Counted from the first letter of the stretch, positions 23,572-38,500 are shown. The stretch is DNA of 64,000 nt from Owenia fusiformis (GCA_903813345.2 CAIIXF020000001.1:55817885-55881884); one strand, 5' to 3'. Made by a program: numbers and translations. The notes: generated by a model from the sequence alone, not told the origin.

Positions 23572-26500
23572 CTGGAATCAAAATACAAAGTTATCTTTAA
23601 ATCTAGAAATGGGACATTATTCTGGCAGTTGAAATCAGACAAACAGCACTTGAGATATTATCTTAAAGGAATATTCCTTGCCAAACCATCTCTCTCCTCG
23701 TATGGTAGCTATAACCATATATATGCTTGCCATGTTTAGCAAAACACACAAAAATGTTTTGATATGGTCAAATTTGATCACTTAGAAATGTGATGCTCAA
23801 TTCCAGTAAGCTGCCATCTTTTAAAATATCACACAGGATGTGATGTCATCGACTCTCAACTTTGCATATAGCATTAGGTGATGAGCTATTAAGAATTACA
23901 AAACCAGCTAAATATTCTTTTTCAACTTTGTATCTTATTTAGTCCTTCTGAAAATCTCTCCTTTTATTCTAAGTTGACAAGCCCTGAAAATATTTTTGCA
24001 CAGAAAGTAATGATCACTTGTCTAGAAGTGATTTTGTGCTACTTTCCTATACTGTTATGGGCAAGGTTATAGAAGTTGAGAGTTGATGACATCACTTCCT
24101 GCAAGAAATCTTAAAAGATGGCAGCTCACTGGAAATAAGCACTAGATTTTTAAATGATCAATATTGACCATATTAAAACATTTTCCCATGTTTTGCCAAA
24201 TATGGAAACTATATATATGATTATAGCTACCATATCAAGAGAGAAAGGGTCTGGCAAGGAATATTCCTTTAAGTGTGTCAATGGTCAGAATCATAAAATA
24301 GATGTAAGTATTATCTGTTATGTGTCACATTGATGATGTAATGATAGAATACCTTCAGGAAAAATGCTTTGTCCATATCAGCACCACTAATCTGACTGCT
24401 TGAGTTCCAACCAGGCTGGAAGAAAATAAAATATTGTAGGCTAAGTCAAGCTTCAAGTGTCTCTGCTCTCCACTTATCTACTTCATTTGTGTAAAGGAGA
24501 GATGGAATTACAAGGGTTTGAAGAAGCATTTTAGGCTATCATAATTATTACAAGTATATTCGGGTCTCTTGCTAGGCTTTTAGACCGTGGCGCAGCACCT
24601 TAGTCTATTTAGCTTCCACCATAACCTATTGGCAAATATTGATTATTCCCACAGTGTAAACTTGACTGAATACACAATAAAAGCATGTAAAAAGGATGAA
24701 ATATAACATGAATATGATTTATCACGATTGAAAGGTTATGCTGAAGATGATTCCAACACACATTAAATATTTTCTGGTGAGAGCCCTGATATTGCATACG
24801 TATGTTCAGTGACCATTCCCTCATCAAAGATCACATTGTAACCATGATCATCCTGGCCTGATATTAAACTAGTTTAAAAAAATATTTCTGAATTTCAAGG
24901 TGGGATGAAAAAAGAACATCATAACCTAGTTGAAATTGTATTTTAATACAATTGTTTTTTCTTTATACCAACAGCAAAATTCGTTACAAAGACAAACAAT
25001 CGTGTTTACTTGCAAATTCATAAAATGAACTCGTATTATTATATCAAAAAGTGAATACAAATAAGTGCATGTGGCAAAACAAGTACTGTAGCAAATTATG
25101 TCCTTGTGGATTCATCCTTAGTTATGAAAGATGTTTACATAATGATGATCTACTTCTGTTTAAGTTATTGACATTTCTTATACAAATGAAACTTGGAATT
25201 ATAATATTCCAGCATCTGGGGAATTCAGTTATGACGTCAATAAGACTGATCATAATAAATCATATAACTCTTCCCGAATCGATAAACATGGTATAAAATA
25301 AAATATTAAGTAAGCTTAGAAATTCTAATCTCAATGAATCATAATCATTCCAATTATTCTACCTTGACTGAAATGGACTCACCTTCTTATTAGTGACATC
25401 ACTTTCCTCAGACTTGGAACAGTCCATTTCTAGGGGTGGTTGGAAATGATCCTGAGGGACATCTGGTGGTGAATGGCAGTACAACAATTTTCCCTGTAAG
25501 AATGACAATGAATATGTTAGAGACTACAAACATCTGATTGATAGGAAAAATGTCACAGATACTGAACACCAATGGCCATCACAAAAATGGAGTCCATTAT
25601 AATGAGTCACCACTTTGGTGCATTGTATACGCCACAACAAAACAATCCTAAGTTATTATCAATAGGGAAAGTTAATTATTATACATTTTGTAAAGAAGTG
25701 GAACACCTCTAAAAGTGGAACAACTCTGTTAGTGGAACACTTTTCAGCGTGCTAAGACCAACAGGGCAGATTGTTATTATTCAATGATGACGAAAGTACA
25801 TACATACATGTGCTTTGAATACCCATCTATTTAAGTTTGATTCTTACATTCATGTAGTCTTTGAGGATGTATCTAGCTGATCTTGGACAGTCTGGCACTC
25901 CCCTTGCGGTCATATATCCCCTCATATCTGCAATTAGGATATAACCAATTATTAACAATTATTGTGATAATCGGCCAATGACACCTTATTGTACATTATT
26001 TATTACATAACTTCCAATGTCTATCTCATTAAATAGATAGTGGAGTCAGAATGTGGGTTTCGGCGTGCGTTTAGAGGGATTTTATGGGACATAATTTTTC
26101 ATGTTGCCAGCATGATTTTACATATTTGTATGAATTATTAGATCTTAGTTTTTCATCTTTTAGATTTTGTGGCCCTTTTACCCCCCATGGGCTATAATTT
26201 GGACCCCTACTATAAAATTGGGCAAGAACTCAAAAAATACTCAGTGGAACATTTCCAAATTACTAAGCTATATTGGTGTAGGCTAACTGAATATATGATA
26301 AAAATTTCATGTCACATGGTTAAGTGGTTGCCTTGGTAATGGATAAAACATGCCCTTCAGGTGTCAATTTTCAGGCCAATTTTTCTGGACTGACAGAGTC
26401 ATTTCATGCATTTTTTGTCACCAATGTGTAAGGAAGGGTTAAAAGTGAATATAAAACTTCTATAATATATTAGCAACAATTGTATGTAAAGATCAGTCCA

Positions 26501-29500
26501 CAAAATCTCAGATCTTGGTCTTGTATTGGTCCATGACTTATACAGGGGTCTATTTCATAGACTCGAGCTCCCACATTGGATGGATGCTATAACTTTTGAA
26601 ATAATGGAGATACAGGTCTCATTTTTTCACATCTTCATAAATGGCTAGTTTTAAGTATTTTATTTTACTTTGGGAGCTGGTATGTGATTGGTCGCCATGG
26701 TAACCAGGGTTTTAGGGAAATTCTGATATTTTGGTTGATATCGAAACACATTCAAATTTGACAGATTGGATGGGAACATATTGATATCTGAGGGTTCAGC
26801 CTAGGACCCCAGCCAAATTTTATATACAATGAACCTACAGGGACCAGTCTTAACCCATTCTGCCAAGTCCAATACTGCATGAATGGACTATATCCCCTGA
26901 GGATCCTTATCTCCGGAATGGTCAAAACAATCCTTCATTCCAACAGAAATTGTTGTCAAGAGGAAATTGTGCTAAATGAAAACAGTAATGATGAGTATAA
27001 ATGAACAAGTTAGGAATCAGAACTTTTGTAAGAACTAGTAGTATGGAATAAGGCAATATTGTCAGACATACATGTATAGTTTACTAGTATTTGATATTTG
27101 ATGAGTCATGAGCATGTAAATCATATAAAATAGAAAATCCAAAAATTAAGAATAAAATGATAACTGAGCAATTTGGTATTTTATGTCATGTATTGACCTA
27201 TTCAGAATAAATGTGAATCTGAAAACGAAAACAGCAGTTACCATGACAATGAAACATGGTTACCATGGCAGACAAATAAATCCTAACTTCCAAAGTCTAA
27301 TACAATACACACATATTATTATTATCTTAGATCTGAAAAGATGATATCTTATCTGGCTGTATTTAAGAGTTATAGCGGTTATCAATTGTGGAGGTCGGAA
27401 TTTCAACAAAACCCTGATTTCCGTGGTAACCAATCAAATACCAGCTTCAAGGTCTAAATCAATACTTTAAATCAATCATTATCAAAAATCTGAAAAAATG
27501 AGACATGAATATCCCTTATTTCAAAAGTTATAGCATCCATCCAATGCCGGGGTCAGGATTTCCTTAAAACCCTGGTTACCATGGCAAACAATCATATACC
27601 AGCTCCAAAAGTATATAAAAATACTTAAAACCAACCATTTATGAAAATCTGAAAAAATGAGACATGTATCTCCCTTATTTCAAAAGTTATAACATCCATC
27701 CAATGTGGGAGTTCGAGTCTGTGAAATAGACCCCTGTATAGGTCATGGACCCATATAAGGCCAAAACCTGAGATAAGATATGGACTGATCTTCAAATAAG
27801 ATTGTATGAGGTTATATAATGGTTCTTTCTGTATATCGTGTTTATACTCGAGTGAGTATATGATATATTCACAAGTGAGCGTAGCGAACGAGTGAATACA
27901 TTATATTCTCACGAGAGTATAAAATGCACGATATACAGAATGAACCATTATATAATCTTATTATGCCACTCTAAGTTCAATGTACAGTTGATTCGAACAC
28001 AATCGACAATAAAAACCATAAAAATATCCCATAGCCAACTCAATAATGCTGATGTTGATCTCGAACCATTTATGACGTAGCTTGATTCTAGCAAATCATG
28101 CCGGCACCATTTATGATGTCACTTGATTCTAGGAAATCATGAAAATTTTCATGATTTTTTTTATTCATTAGTTCCCAGAATGCACTTCTACAGTGGTATA
28201 CGCTGAAGTGTATACGGAGGAGTTGTATACGATGACGATATACCACTCTCCACTGTATATCGTTGTTATAGACCCATGTTATACAACTGTAATTGGACTT
28301 AGAGTGGTATAATTGCTAATATAATATAGAAGTTTTATATTCACATTTTAACCCTTCCTAACACAATGGTGACAAAATATGCACAAAATGACTCTGTCAT
28401 TACTGAAAAAATGGCCCGAAAATCAAAACCTGAAGGGTATGTTTTATTCGTTTAATAGGGGTCCAAATTTTAGCCCATGGGGGGTAAAATGGCCACAAAA
28501 TCTAAAAGCTGAAAAACTAAGATCTAATAATCCATACAAATATGTATAATCATAGTATTAACATGAAAAATTATGTCCCATAAAATCCCTCTGAATGCAC
28601 GCCGAAACCCACATTCTGACTCCACTAAGATAGATCCAATTTATTAGCATCTTGGTAACAATATACAAATGTCTGCACATGATTTAAACATTGCAATAAA
28701 AATAAGAGAAAATAGCATTTGGAATTATAGCCCAAGGATCAACTTACCTGAGTAGCAGATATTTCTGATCAGTTGGAGTTACATTAATAAATTGAAACAA
28801 TATAGATTTCATAATCATCTCATCAAATGCCATATGGAATTCCTGGTGAGTGGGATACAATAGATAAATGTACAGTAAATTCTGTCACAACTCATGTCCC
28901 TATTTGAATAAAAAAAATTGAATCCACCCGTTTTTGACCCTTTTAATAAACCCTTAGAATGTGAACACCTGCTTATTTGAACAGTTTTGGCTTGTCCCAG
29001 GGGCATTCTTAGACAAGAGACACTGTAATGTACTCACAGCCATAACAGTTGAGAATCTCCATGGCAGTGGGATCACGTTTGGGGTCTTCACCTTCACGAG
29101 GCAGGGGCAGGTTGATTCCATACGTCCTTTCTATGATATGCTTTGGGATATGGTTAGCAACGTACAAAAGTTAAGGATGTCAAATAATAACTACAAACAT
29201 AGCATTCCGAGGATATGTGAAAATTATGTGATCATATTCATGTAAATAATGTTTATGTAACATAGATGGAATATATTAGTCTAATTTATTTGAAGTAAAT
29301 GCATATGTTCAAGACATGGTATTCTCACATAGATGTGAATGTGGTTAACACATACATAGACACACTAATTGAACTATAGGTGAAGGATATAAATGCCACA
29401 GGTGGTATGTGGTCTCGCATCTGGTCTATAGGAAGTATTCCACTGACAACCAATTCAGCCTTTGTCGAGACAAATGACGGCATCACCAGACCAGGGCAAT

Positions 29501-32500
29501 CGCATAGCATTATCGTCTTGTCTACATAAAGGGTCTGAAAATATATCCTATTTCACATTAGCTGATTGAAGTTCAGTCAGTTGGAATTATTTTTGACTGA
29601 AGATCTTCCATTCTCATACTATACCATGAATTATCATGTTCTACGACATGTGTTTTGTCCTGTAGGGCTGATAGCTGATAGTCCTATAGCTTCTCATACT
29701 ACCACCTTATTTAAAAAGTGTAATATCTTTTCTTATATGGATGTTTCAAAACTGGGGAAGTATCAAAGATGGTGCATTCTTGAGAAAAATAAGTCTGGCC
29801 ATCTTTTTCATTTTATATGGTGAGTCTTCTATTACATCAGTGGAAAAAATACATTACTAAAATAAAAATAGGAAATCTAAAGAAGTAATCAGTAAAAACA
29901 AGGTACTAACATGCAAAATGTCACCACCTGCCATGTTTTACAGATGCTAACCGAGAAAGATTGTCCAGAAAAAAGTTAGAGACTATAAAAAATGTCAGCA
30001 CTTGTTATGGAGACATAATAGATTATAGATGATAATTACTCGTTGATAACATGATATAGAATTAACTAGACAATGGCAACTCCGCGGAGTAGCAAATCCC
30101 AACGAACAAAATATCAATTACCGAATTCCAATCAATTATACTCATTACTTTGGTTAAAATTGAGAAATTTAGATTTTAGAATTGCGAATTCCTGCAAAGC
30201 AACCATTTTGAATTTTCTGAGGTACAAATCTGAAGAATAATACCATAATTGTGATCCACTCCAAAATTCCTTCAATTTGAGTATAATATAGCCATACTTT
30301 GAAGGGATCGAAAAATTATTGCGAAATCGTACATTAGACGGCCATTTTGAATTTTACGAGGCTCAAATCAGAAAAAAGATACAATATTTGCAATCTACTT
30401 TTAATTGCCTTTCATTTGAGTATAATAAAGCTATACTTCAGAAAGATCTAAAAATTAGCGAAAATTACTGTTTTCCTGACCCCCCATTCACGGCCCCTGG
30501 GGGTCAGGATGAACAAGACACACAGTGATAAATATCGCACTTTGAAGAGCAAACTGGCCACCATGCAATTTACCCAGCATGGCCAAAACCTAATCAGACC
30601 GTGGCACTAGTCTGCTCTTCCATCTGTAAACATTTCAAGTTGACAAGGTTAGCGGTTTTCCTGCAATTTTGATGACAAGAATTTATTTGTAGTCTTGAAC
30701 TTTGGGAAAATTTAGATAACATTGTTTGTGACCTAATTTGATGACCTTCGACCTTGAAAATTTCACTTTTTCAGACCATAGTAGGTCTTTTGTAATTAGC
30801 TGACCTAAATTTAAATCCAAAATATCAATTTAGAAAATCAAATTTTTTACCTTTTCAAGGCCACTGAAGGTCACGAAAGGTCAAATCTGAAATCTAAGGT
30901 CAGATTTGAACTTCTGAGAACTTGTAGATGTTTTTAAAAAAGAAATTTGGTCAATTTGGAGCAAGTTGAAAAATTCAAAATGGCCGCCAAATTAAAAATT
31001 CAAAATGGCCACCATGTAATTCAGCCAGCATACCCAAAACCTAATCAGATCTTGGCAATAGTCTGTTCTTGCATCTGTAAAAATTTCAAGTTGAACGGAT
31101 AAGTGGTTTTCCTGGAATTTTGATGACAAGATTTGTTGAAAAATTCAAAATGGCCACCACGTAGTTTACCCAGCATGCCCTTAACCTAATCAGATCTTGG
31201 CACTAGTCTGCTATTGCATGTGTAAAAATTTCAAGTTGAACAGGTTAGTGGTTTTCTTGGAATTTTGATGACAAGAATTGATTTGTAGTCTCAAACTTTG
31301 AGAAACTTGGATAACATCATTTGTGACCTAGTTTAATGACCTTGACTTTCGACCTTTAAAATTTCACTTTTTCAGACCTCAGTAGGTGTTTTGTAATTAA
31401 GCTGACCTAAATTTAAATCCAAAATATCAATTCAGAAAATCAACTTTTTTGACCTTTTCAAGGTCACTGAAGGTGAATGAAAGGTCAAATCTGAAATCTA
31501 ACGTCAGATTTGAACTTCTGAGAACTTGTAGATGTTTTTTAAAAAAAAAATTGGTCAATTTGGAGCAAGTTGAAAAATTCAAAATGGCCGCCAAATTAAA
31601 AAATTCAAAATGGCCACCATGTAATTCAGCCAGCATACCCAAAACCTAATCAGATCTTGGCAATTGTCTGCTCTTGCATCTGTAAAAATTTCAAGTTGAA
31701 CGGATAAGTGGTTTTCCTGGAATTTTGATGACAAGATTTGTTGAAAAATTCAAAATGGCCGCCACATAGTTTACCCAGCATGCCCTTAACCTAATCAGAT
31801 CTTGGTACTAGTCTGCTCTTGCATCTGTGAAAATTTCAAGTTGAACAGGTAAGCAGTTATCCTGGAAATTTGATGACAAGATTTAGTTTATGTCCCGCCC
31901 GCCCGCACACCCGCACGCCCAAACGCCCGCCCAACAGCACAAGACGACGACAATATAGCACTTTTTCAAAGTGCGATAAAAGTGCGATAAAAACACTGAA
32001 TATATGTGAAATAGATAGATGTTGCGAATATACTACCAAAATTTCAAACAAAAATATTAATTACTTTGGTTTAGAATGAAAAATTTATGTTTTTTGCGAA
32101 AAAGTCCCGTCATCTTTGAAGCGGCGGCCATCTTGAAAAATTTTTTTTTGCGTACAACTATTCACCAATATACATCTTTCCACTAAATATGAAGAAAATC
32201 CGTCAACTCGTATTTGAGTTATCTTCCGGACGGACGGATGGACGGACTGACTGACGGACTGACGGACGGAGGGCTTCACTATATCCCTACCGAACTTCGT
32301 TCGTTGGGATAATTACTCACAAGTACAATAATATAATGTACAGTAAAATTTTAAATGTTTAGAACTACTTTGAATCTAAAAAATAAGCAATCAAATGACC
32401 ATATTGAAAAAGTATATGTAAAAATAGAAACATTTATACATCTTCTAACTTTTGTATATTTTAGTTTGTTTTGTAGTTTGGCCATCATATGTTGGGCCTC

Positions 32501-35500
32501 TTATATTTTGAAGCTTCTCTGCCATGTTATTTTCGAAAAATTAACATGGCTTCAACTCCCTAAATTACAAAAGGCCACAGCTTTGCTGCACATTATACAT
32601 AACTTTCTAAAATATACAAAAGTTAGGCCTTATACATATTTCCATTTTTTCATATACTGTTGCAATATAGTCATTTGATTGCTTATTTTTCAAATTCAAA
32701 GTAGTTCCAAACATTTAAAATTTTACATATGTAATATGTTAAACTGAGGAAACAAATTACATGAGCATGTGAAATATGAAGATACTTGTTATTTAAGAAG
32801 TGAAGTATAATGAAGTAATATGAATGACAGCGTAACATTTGCAATTGCTCTAGCCTCCTACTTATTGGTAATGGGTATTATTATGTTATTACAGAGCACT
32901 GAGTTTGTTTAAAGTACAACCTGGGGAAGTGGTGTTATAAGTCTATCAAACCTGAAAATGAGCAATCAAATGACCAAAAAACATTCATTATATACATGTA
33001 GATGCAAAACATTTGTATATTTTAGATTTGTGGTTTAAAGTTTCTCTGACATGTTATTTTGGAGGAGTTATCATGGATGAAACTCCACCGTTTTACTGCA
33101 TATAAAACTAATTGTGGTTAATTATTTTGCATTTGGCTTGGTGCAAATTTCAACTATAGCGTGTCATTTTATTTGAATGTGGGGCTATTTTTGATACTTT
33201 TGTGTTTGAAAAGTGCTTAGCATTCAAGAAATTGAAATATTTTTTGGAATGGTTGCTTGCTAGATCTAATTGTGCTGGTGAAAAGTGTCAAGAAATGATG
33301 TCATATATGATGACATCCTAACACTTATGAATCAAATGGGAAATTGAGAGAATATGATGAATATGAACATTCAGTTCAATAGTCAGATTAGGCCTTGCTT
33401 TTTCCTTAACCTTTAGCGTGCTGCCGGCGGACTCGTCCGCCGAGACTAAAATGTCTCTCACAACTGCCGGCGGACCCGTACGCCCGATTTCAAACTTTTA
33501 AAAACTTTACTTTTTCGCGCCATTCGTATTGTCCAATTAGATTGCCCGATTTATTCAGTGCCTAACATGACTTCCTGTTGACCTAGAAATGGCGATATTT
33601 CGAAAAATAATTCTCAATTCAACAATTTAAACAGTGTTTTAGTCGTTTTTAGTGAACGAATCGTACAAAATGGTGGACAAATACGATCACAACGAAAATG
33701 TGGAGGAAATGGATTACGATTTCGAGCTCTTTAGGCTCTTGGAAGCCGATAACGGTCATCGAAAATAGAAACTAGAATATTTTCTGAATTGAAAAATTGA
33801 ACATTCGATCGCTGCAAATTCAGATTTGGATTCTGACCAGACGAAGAGGCGGAGCCTCGGATTCCGGAGGAGTATTCATGGTATATTTATGCCCAGTCGT
33901 GTTAATGTACGAAAAAATTCATTTGAACATTTTTTTCATGAGCCAGGCCACTGTATCTTCCCTTTGTGAAAATTTTATCCAGATTCATTCAGTAGTTATT
34001 GAGATATTAATTATTTAGTCCAGGTATATCATTTTTTGCACTCTTTGAAAAATAAGCCAGTTGCGTGGGATATATTTGCTGAAATAAGGCAGCATGGTAA
34101 AGGTTAAAGCAGTCATCCAGTAGAAAAGCCATTAATTGTATTGCGTTTTATCATGAGAGAGTCATTGTTAATATTGCATTAGAAAATGTACATGAACCTT
34201 CATAAATTGACAAGCAATTTTACTTAAATATATAGACACTGTCTCATGTTTCTCACGAGATGACTTAGAGTACATATAGGTAATAATTTATTCAAGCAGA
34301 CATTGTGATTGCGTCAAGTGGGTAGCAAGTAGAATGTGTTGCTGCGATAAAGTAACTTTTATTTGGAAGGACAGTGCATTTCATATTAATTGAAAAGTTG
34401 ATTTTCAAATGAACAGCAAATCAACATTTTCAAATTTTGTTTATGGCCTTGAGTATTAGTACAGGGTGGGATTGGAAGATTTGTCGACCATAGGGATTAT
34501 GCTATTTCTGTAAAAGTATCATGAAATCCTTGCAATTTACTTTTAACAAAGATGTTTCTTTATATCAAAGAAAATAACCTTCTCCATGCAATGGGTATAT
34601 CATTTGTGAGTAACTTTCACTTCTTTTTTCGTTTTTTAGCATGATCACCGTAATGACAAATCTTCCCATCACACTGTGATTAGACCGTAACAAAATTAAA
34701 GTTAATCTTAATTAAACCATCCCATGAAATAGAGCTGACCCACAAGCATACCTGAAAGTGTTTAGTTCTCCCTGGTGTGGCAGATACAGGCACCTTCTTG
34801 CACTGCAGTATAGCATTGATGGTAGAGCTCTTACCCACATTGGGATAGCCAACCTATAATGAGGAAACACTGTTTAGATACAGGCACCTTCTTGCACTGC
34901 AGTATAGCATTGATGGTAGAGCTCTTACCCACATTGGGATAGCCAACCTATAATGAGGAAACAATGTTTAGATACAGGCAGCTTCTTGCACTGCAGTATA
35001 GCATTGATGGTAGAGCTCTTACCCACATTGGGATAGCCAACCTATAATGAGGAAACACTGTTTAGATACAGGCACCTTCTTGCACTGCAGTATAGCATTG
35101 ATGGTAGAGCTCTTACCCACATTGGGATAGCCAACCTATAATGAGGAAACACTGTTTAGATACAGGCACCTTCTTGCACTGCAGTATAGCATTAATGGTA
35201 GAGCTTTTACCTACATTGGGATAGCCAACCTATAATGAGGAGACACTGTTTAGATACAGGCACCTTCTTGCACTGCAGTATAGCATTGATGGTAGAGCTC
35301 TTACCCACATTGGGATAGCCAACCTGTAATGAGGAAAAACTGTTTAGATACAGGCACCTTCTTGCACTGCAGTATAGCATTGATGGTAGAGCTCTTACCC
35401 ACATTGGGATAGCCAACCTATAATGAGGAAACACTGTTTAGATACAGGCACCTTCTTGCACTGCAGTATAGCATTAATGGTAGAGCTCTTACCCACATTG

Positions 35501-38500
35501 GGATAGCCAACCTATAATGAGGAAACACTGTTTAGATACAGGCACCTTCTTGCACTGCAGTATAGCATTGATGGTAGAGCTCTTACCCACATTGGGATAG
35601 CCAACCTATAATGAGGAAAAACTGTTTAGATACAGGCACCTTCTTGCACTGCAGTATAGCATTGATGGTAGAGCTCTTACCCACATTGGGATAGCCAACC
35701 TATAATGAGGAAAAACTGTTTAGATACAGGCACCTTCTTGCACTGCAGTATAGCATTGATGGTAGAGCTCTTACCCACATTGGGATAGCCAACCTATAAT
35801 GAGGAAACACTGTTTAGATACAGGCACCTTCTTGCACTGCAGTATAGCATTGATGGTAGAGCTCTTACCCACATTGGGATAGCCAACCTATAATGAGGAA
35901 ACAGTATGGACACATCTACCTATTAGATAAAATCAAAAGATTAAGTGTTTGACAAAACAAGTACATTTACTTTATCTTACAAAAGTCTATAGATTCTGCA
36001 AAACATTCTGTTTGTAAATTCTGTAAAATTACATACCAGTCCTACAGTAGTGAGGCCTTCTTGTACTTTCTTTCCAGTGTGCAATGTCTTCAAGAGTTCA
36101 ATTAGCTCATCTCCAGTCAATAAATTACTATTGTTATTTACAGGGATGACATTGACACTTTCCTCCGTATCAACCTTCACAGAATCTTCTATAGATGTCT
36201 CTGATAACTGTTCCATAACTATTGGAATAGATGGGGCTATAGTCTCTGAATTTGAATGGCTTGTATGACCAGTGTCTAACTGACTATTGGTTGATTCACT
36301 AGTCCTTTCAGGCACTTCTTTTGTATCATCATTTGATGCATTATGTTCTAAATTTGGTACAGAATTATCACCATCATTTTCAGTTTCATTATTTTCATCA
36401 TCACTATTATCAGAGTCTAATTCCACATCTGCTTCAATTTCCATTTCATTATTGGTTGTTTCTTTGTCTTCATTCTCAGCAGCCTGGAAACATATTCAAG
36501 TATGGATGAGCAGAACAATTTAAATGGAAAGGCAACTGCAGCCTTTTACATTGAAACAAAAACAACAAGGCATTAACATGCAAAATATCAGACATCAAAC
36601 ACCAACCATCAAACACTGTCCACAAAAAAGTTGGAGACTACAACAATATGTCACCAATTCTGGTGGTGACATGACAACTCCATGGAGTAGCAAATCCAAC
36701 TGACTAAAACATTTGTCATCAAATCAGTCCTCATTTTGAACATGTGTCTTCTTTTTGGCATGTAATATGCTATATATCCAGGTTAAACACAAAATTATTT
36801 TCAAACAAAATGGCGGCCATTTTGCTGCCATCTGACCTATCAGTAAGACTTTACATTTATAAAGAATATATAAGGCTAATCTTATTTGCATAAAAATGGT
36901 AGTTATTTTGAATTTAGTGGCCACATTCAAAATTCTATAAAAATTTCCTCTAAAGCAGATGCCCTAAGCCATTCAAACTTTTGACTGAGTTATCATTCAA
37001 ACACTCGAATGAACAGATGGACAGGAGGATGGAGGGCTTCTCTCTGTTTATACAGAACTTCAAAAATGAACATGTAAAATATATCAAAAATGTATCACCT
37101 CAAGATCTTTAACTCTCTGTATCTCAGCCATCGCAGACCAGAATGCAACATGCACTCCCTGTTTGCCAAAGAACTCTCCCCAAATTTTACGTTGATCTTC
37201 CATCAAATGATCAGCTTTGTTTATCAGAATCATGTTCTTTTTCTCTTGGCTGATTTCTTTAACATAGTTTTCTAGATCTTCGCAGCGAAAGAGGAGAGGA
37301 TTTCTAGCATCAACAATCTGAACTACAATGTCACTGGAACAGAAATACATTGTATAGAGTAGGAATACATTGTACATAATAGAAGTAGTGAACACTGTTC
37401 AATGAACATATTCATGTTTTTTTCACCAGCACATTTTATTCATTTTACAGAATCCAAAACTCAATGTTTTTAAGGCTGTCAAAGATTCTAAAAATGTTAA
37501 TCAAGACTGCGTTCAATTTAAGGAGTTTAAAGTGTTAGCCATCATTATCACAAAATTAATACATACTACTGTCTAGACACACTAGATTGTGTTCAGAAAA
37601 CAATTAGTTGAAATTGACAGGTACTTATTGTAGTAAGGGTCAAGGGTACCTTCTTTCTATGACTCTCCACAATTGCCTCCAAAAGTCCAAATTCTTCTCA
37701 TATGGTGTCAGAACAATTCCTTCCACCTCCTGTAACCTGAAGAAGCAGATATAATGTGAAATAAGATCACCAACACTCTATAAAATTTAAATTGTACATA
37801 CAAGTTTCCCTTGTGAAACTGACTCTTTAGATATCATTAAACTTTTTCAGAGAAAATATTGGAAAGTTGTTTGGTAGGAGTCCTCATTAAGGAGAGATTA
37901 TTGTAATGGTCTATCCTTGATGGAATAATCATATACAGGGTGGTCCAAAAAAAGTGAACCCCTGCAACAGGCTACATTTTTCTTAATACATGCATGAATT
38001 GGCTCATATTATCACATGTTGTAGAGAAAGGTCTAAAATTTTGGTTGATGCCATAATTTATTCTCAGTCTTAAATTTTGAAGAAATTACAAGCGTTTAAC
38101 AAACATACCTGGAAATTAGATATTGTACAAAATTTTACAAATGTGATTCACGGAAATTGTTGAAACACATTGGATGATCTTAAACAGCTTTCAGTTAGAG
38201 ATACAAGTTTAAAACCCTACCATATGACAAAGGGGACACTATTCAAGCAGAAAACACATTTCACACTTTCATTGATCATTTTGAAGTATTTTTTACTGTT
38301 CAACAGTTCAGGGGTATGTTACCTACACCAACAGTTAGAGGGGGGCCTCTTATGGAAGGAAGTTGCCCCCTGTGACCAGGAATCTGATAACCCCTTCATC
38401 AATTATCTTTAAAAAATCAAAAGAAAATCCAAAATTCAATGTTTTGAGCCATATATCATTAGAATTGGTCCATGATTTATGAAGATAATGACATTTCAAG

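Noticed and set aside
29162-29397. GT-AG alternative for LSG1 intron 9 (CCT/GTGGCA with CCCAAAG/CAT)
   Set aside because: It would delete the conserved VxxxIPK residues, while AT-AC signals fit both ends and the branch site.
32085-32279. Minus-strand frame with SVRQSVSQSVHPSVR
   Set aside because: It is the translation of a CGGA-type microsatellite at the end of a repeat element; the same applies to 63236-63433.
35207-35434. A minus-strand frame with an internal P-loop peptide
   Set aside because: It reads through intron parts of the 94-bp array in mixed frames; it is not a separate gene.
36050-36523. Ser-rich plus-strand frames opposite LSG1 exon 7
   Set aside because: They are shadows of the acidic linker, whose Asp/Glu/Ser codons read as Ser/Val/Phe on the other strand.
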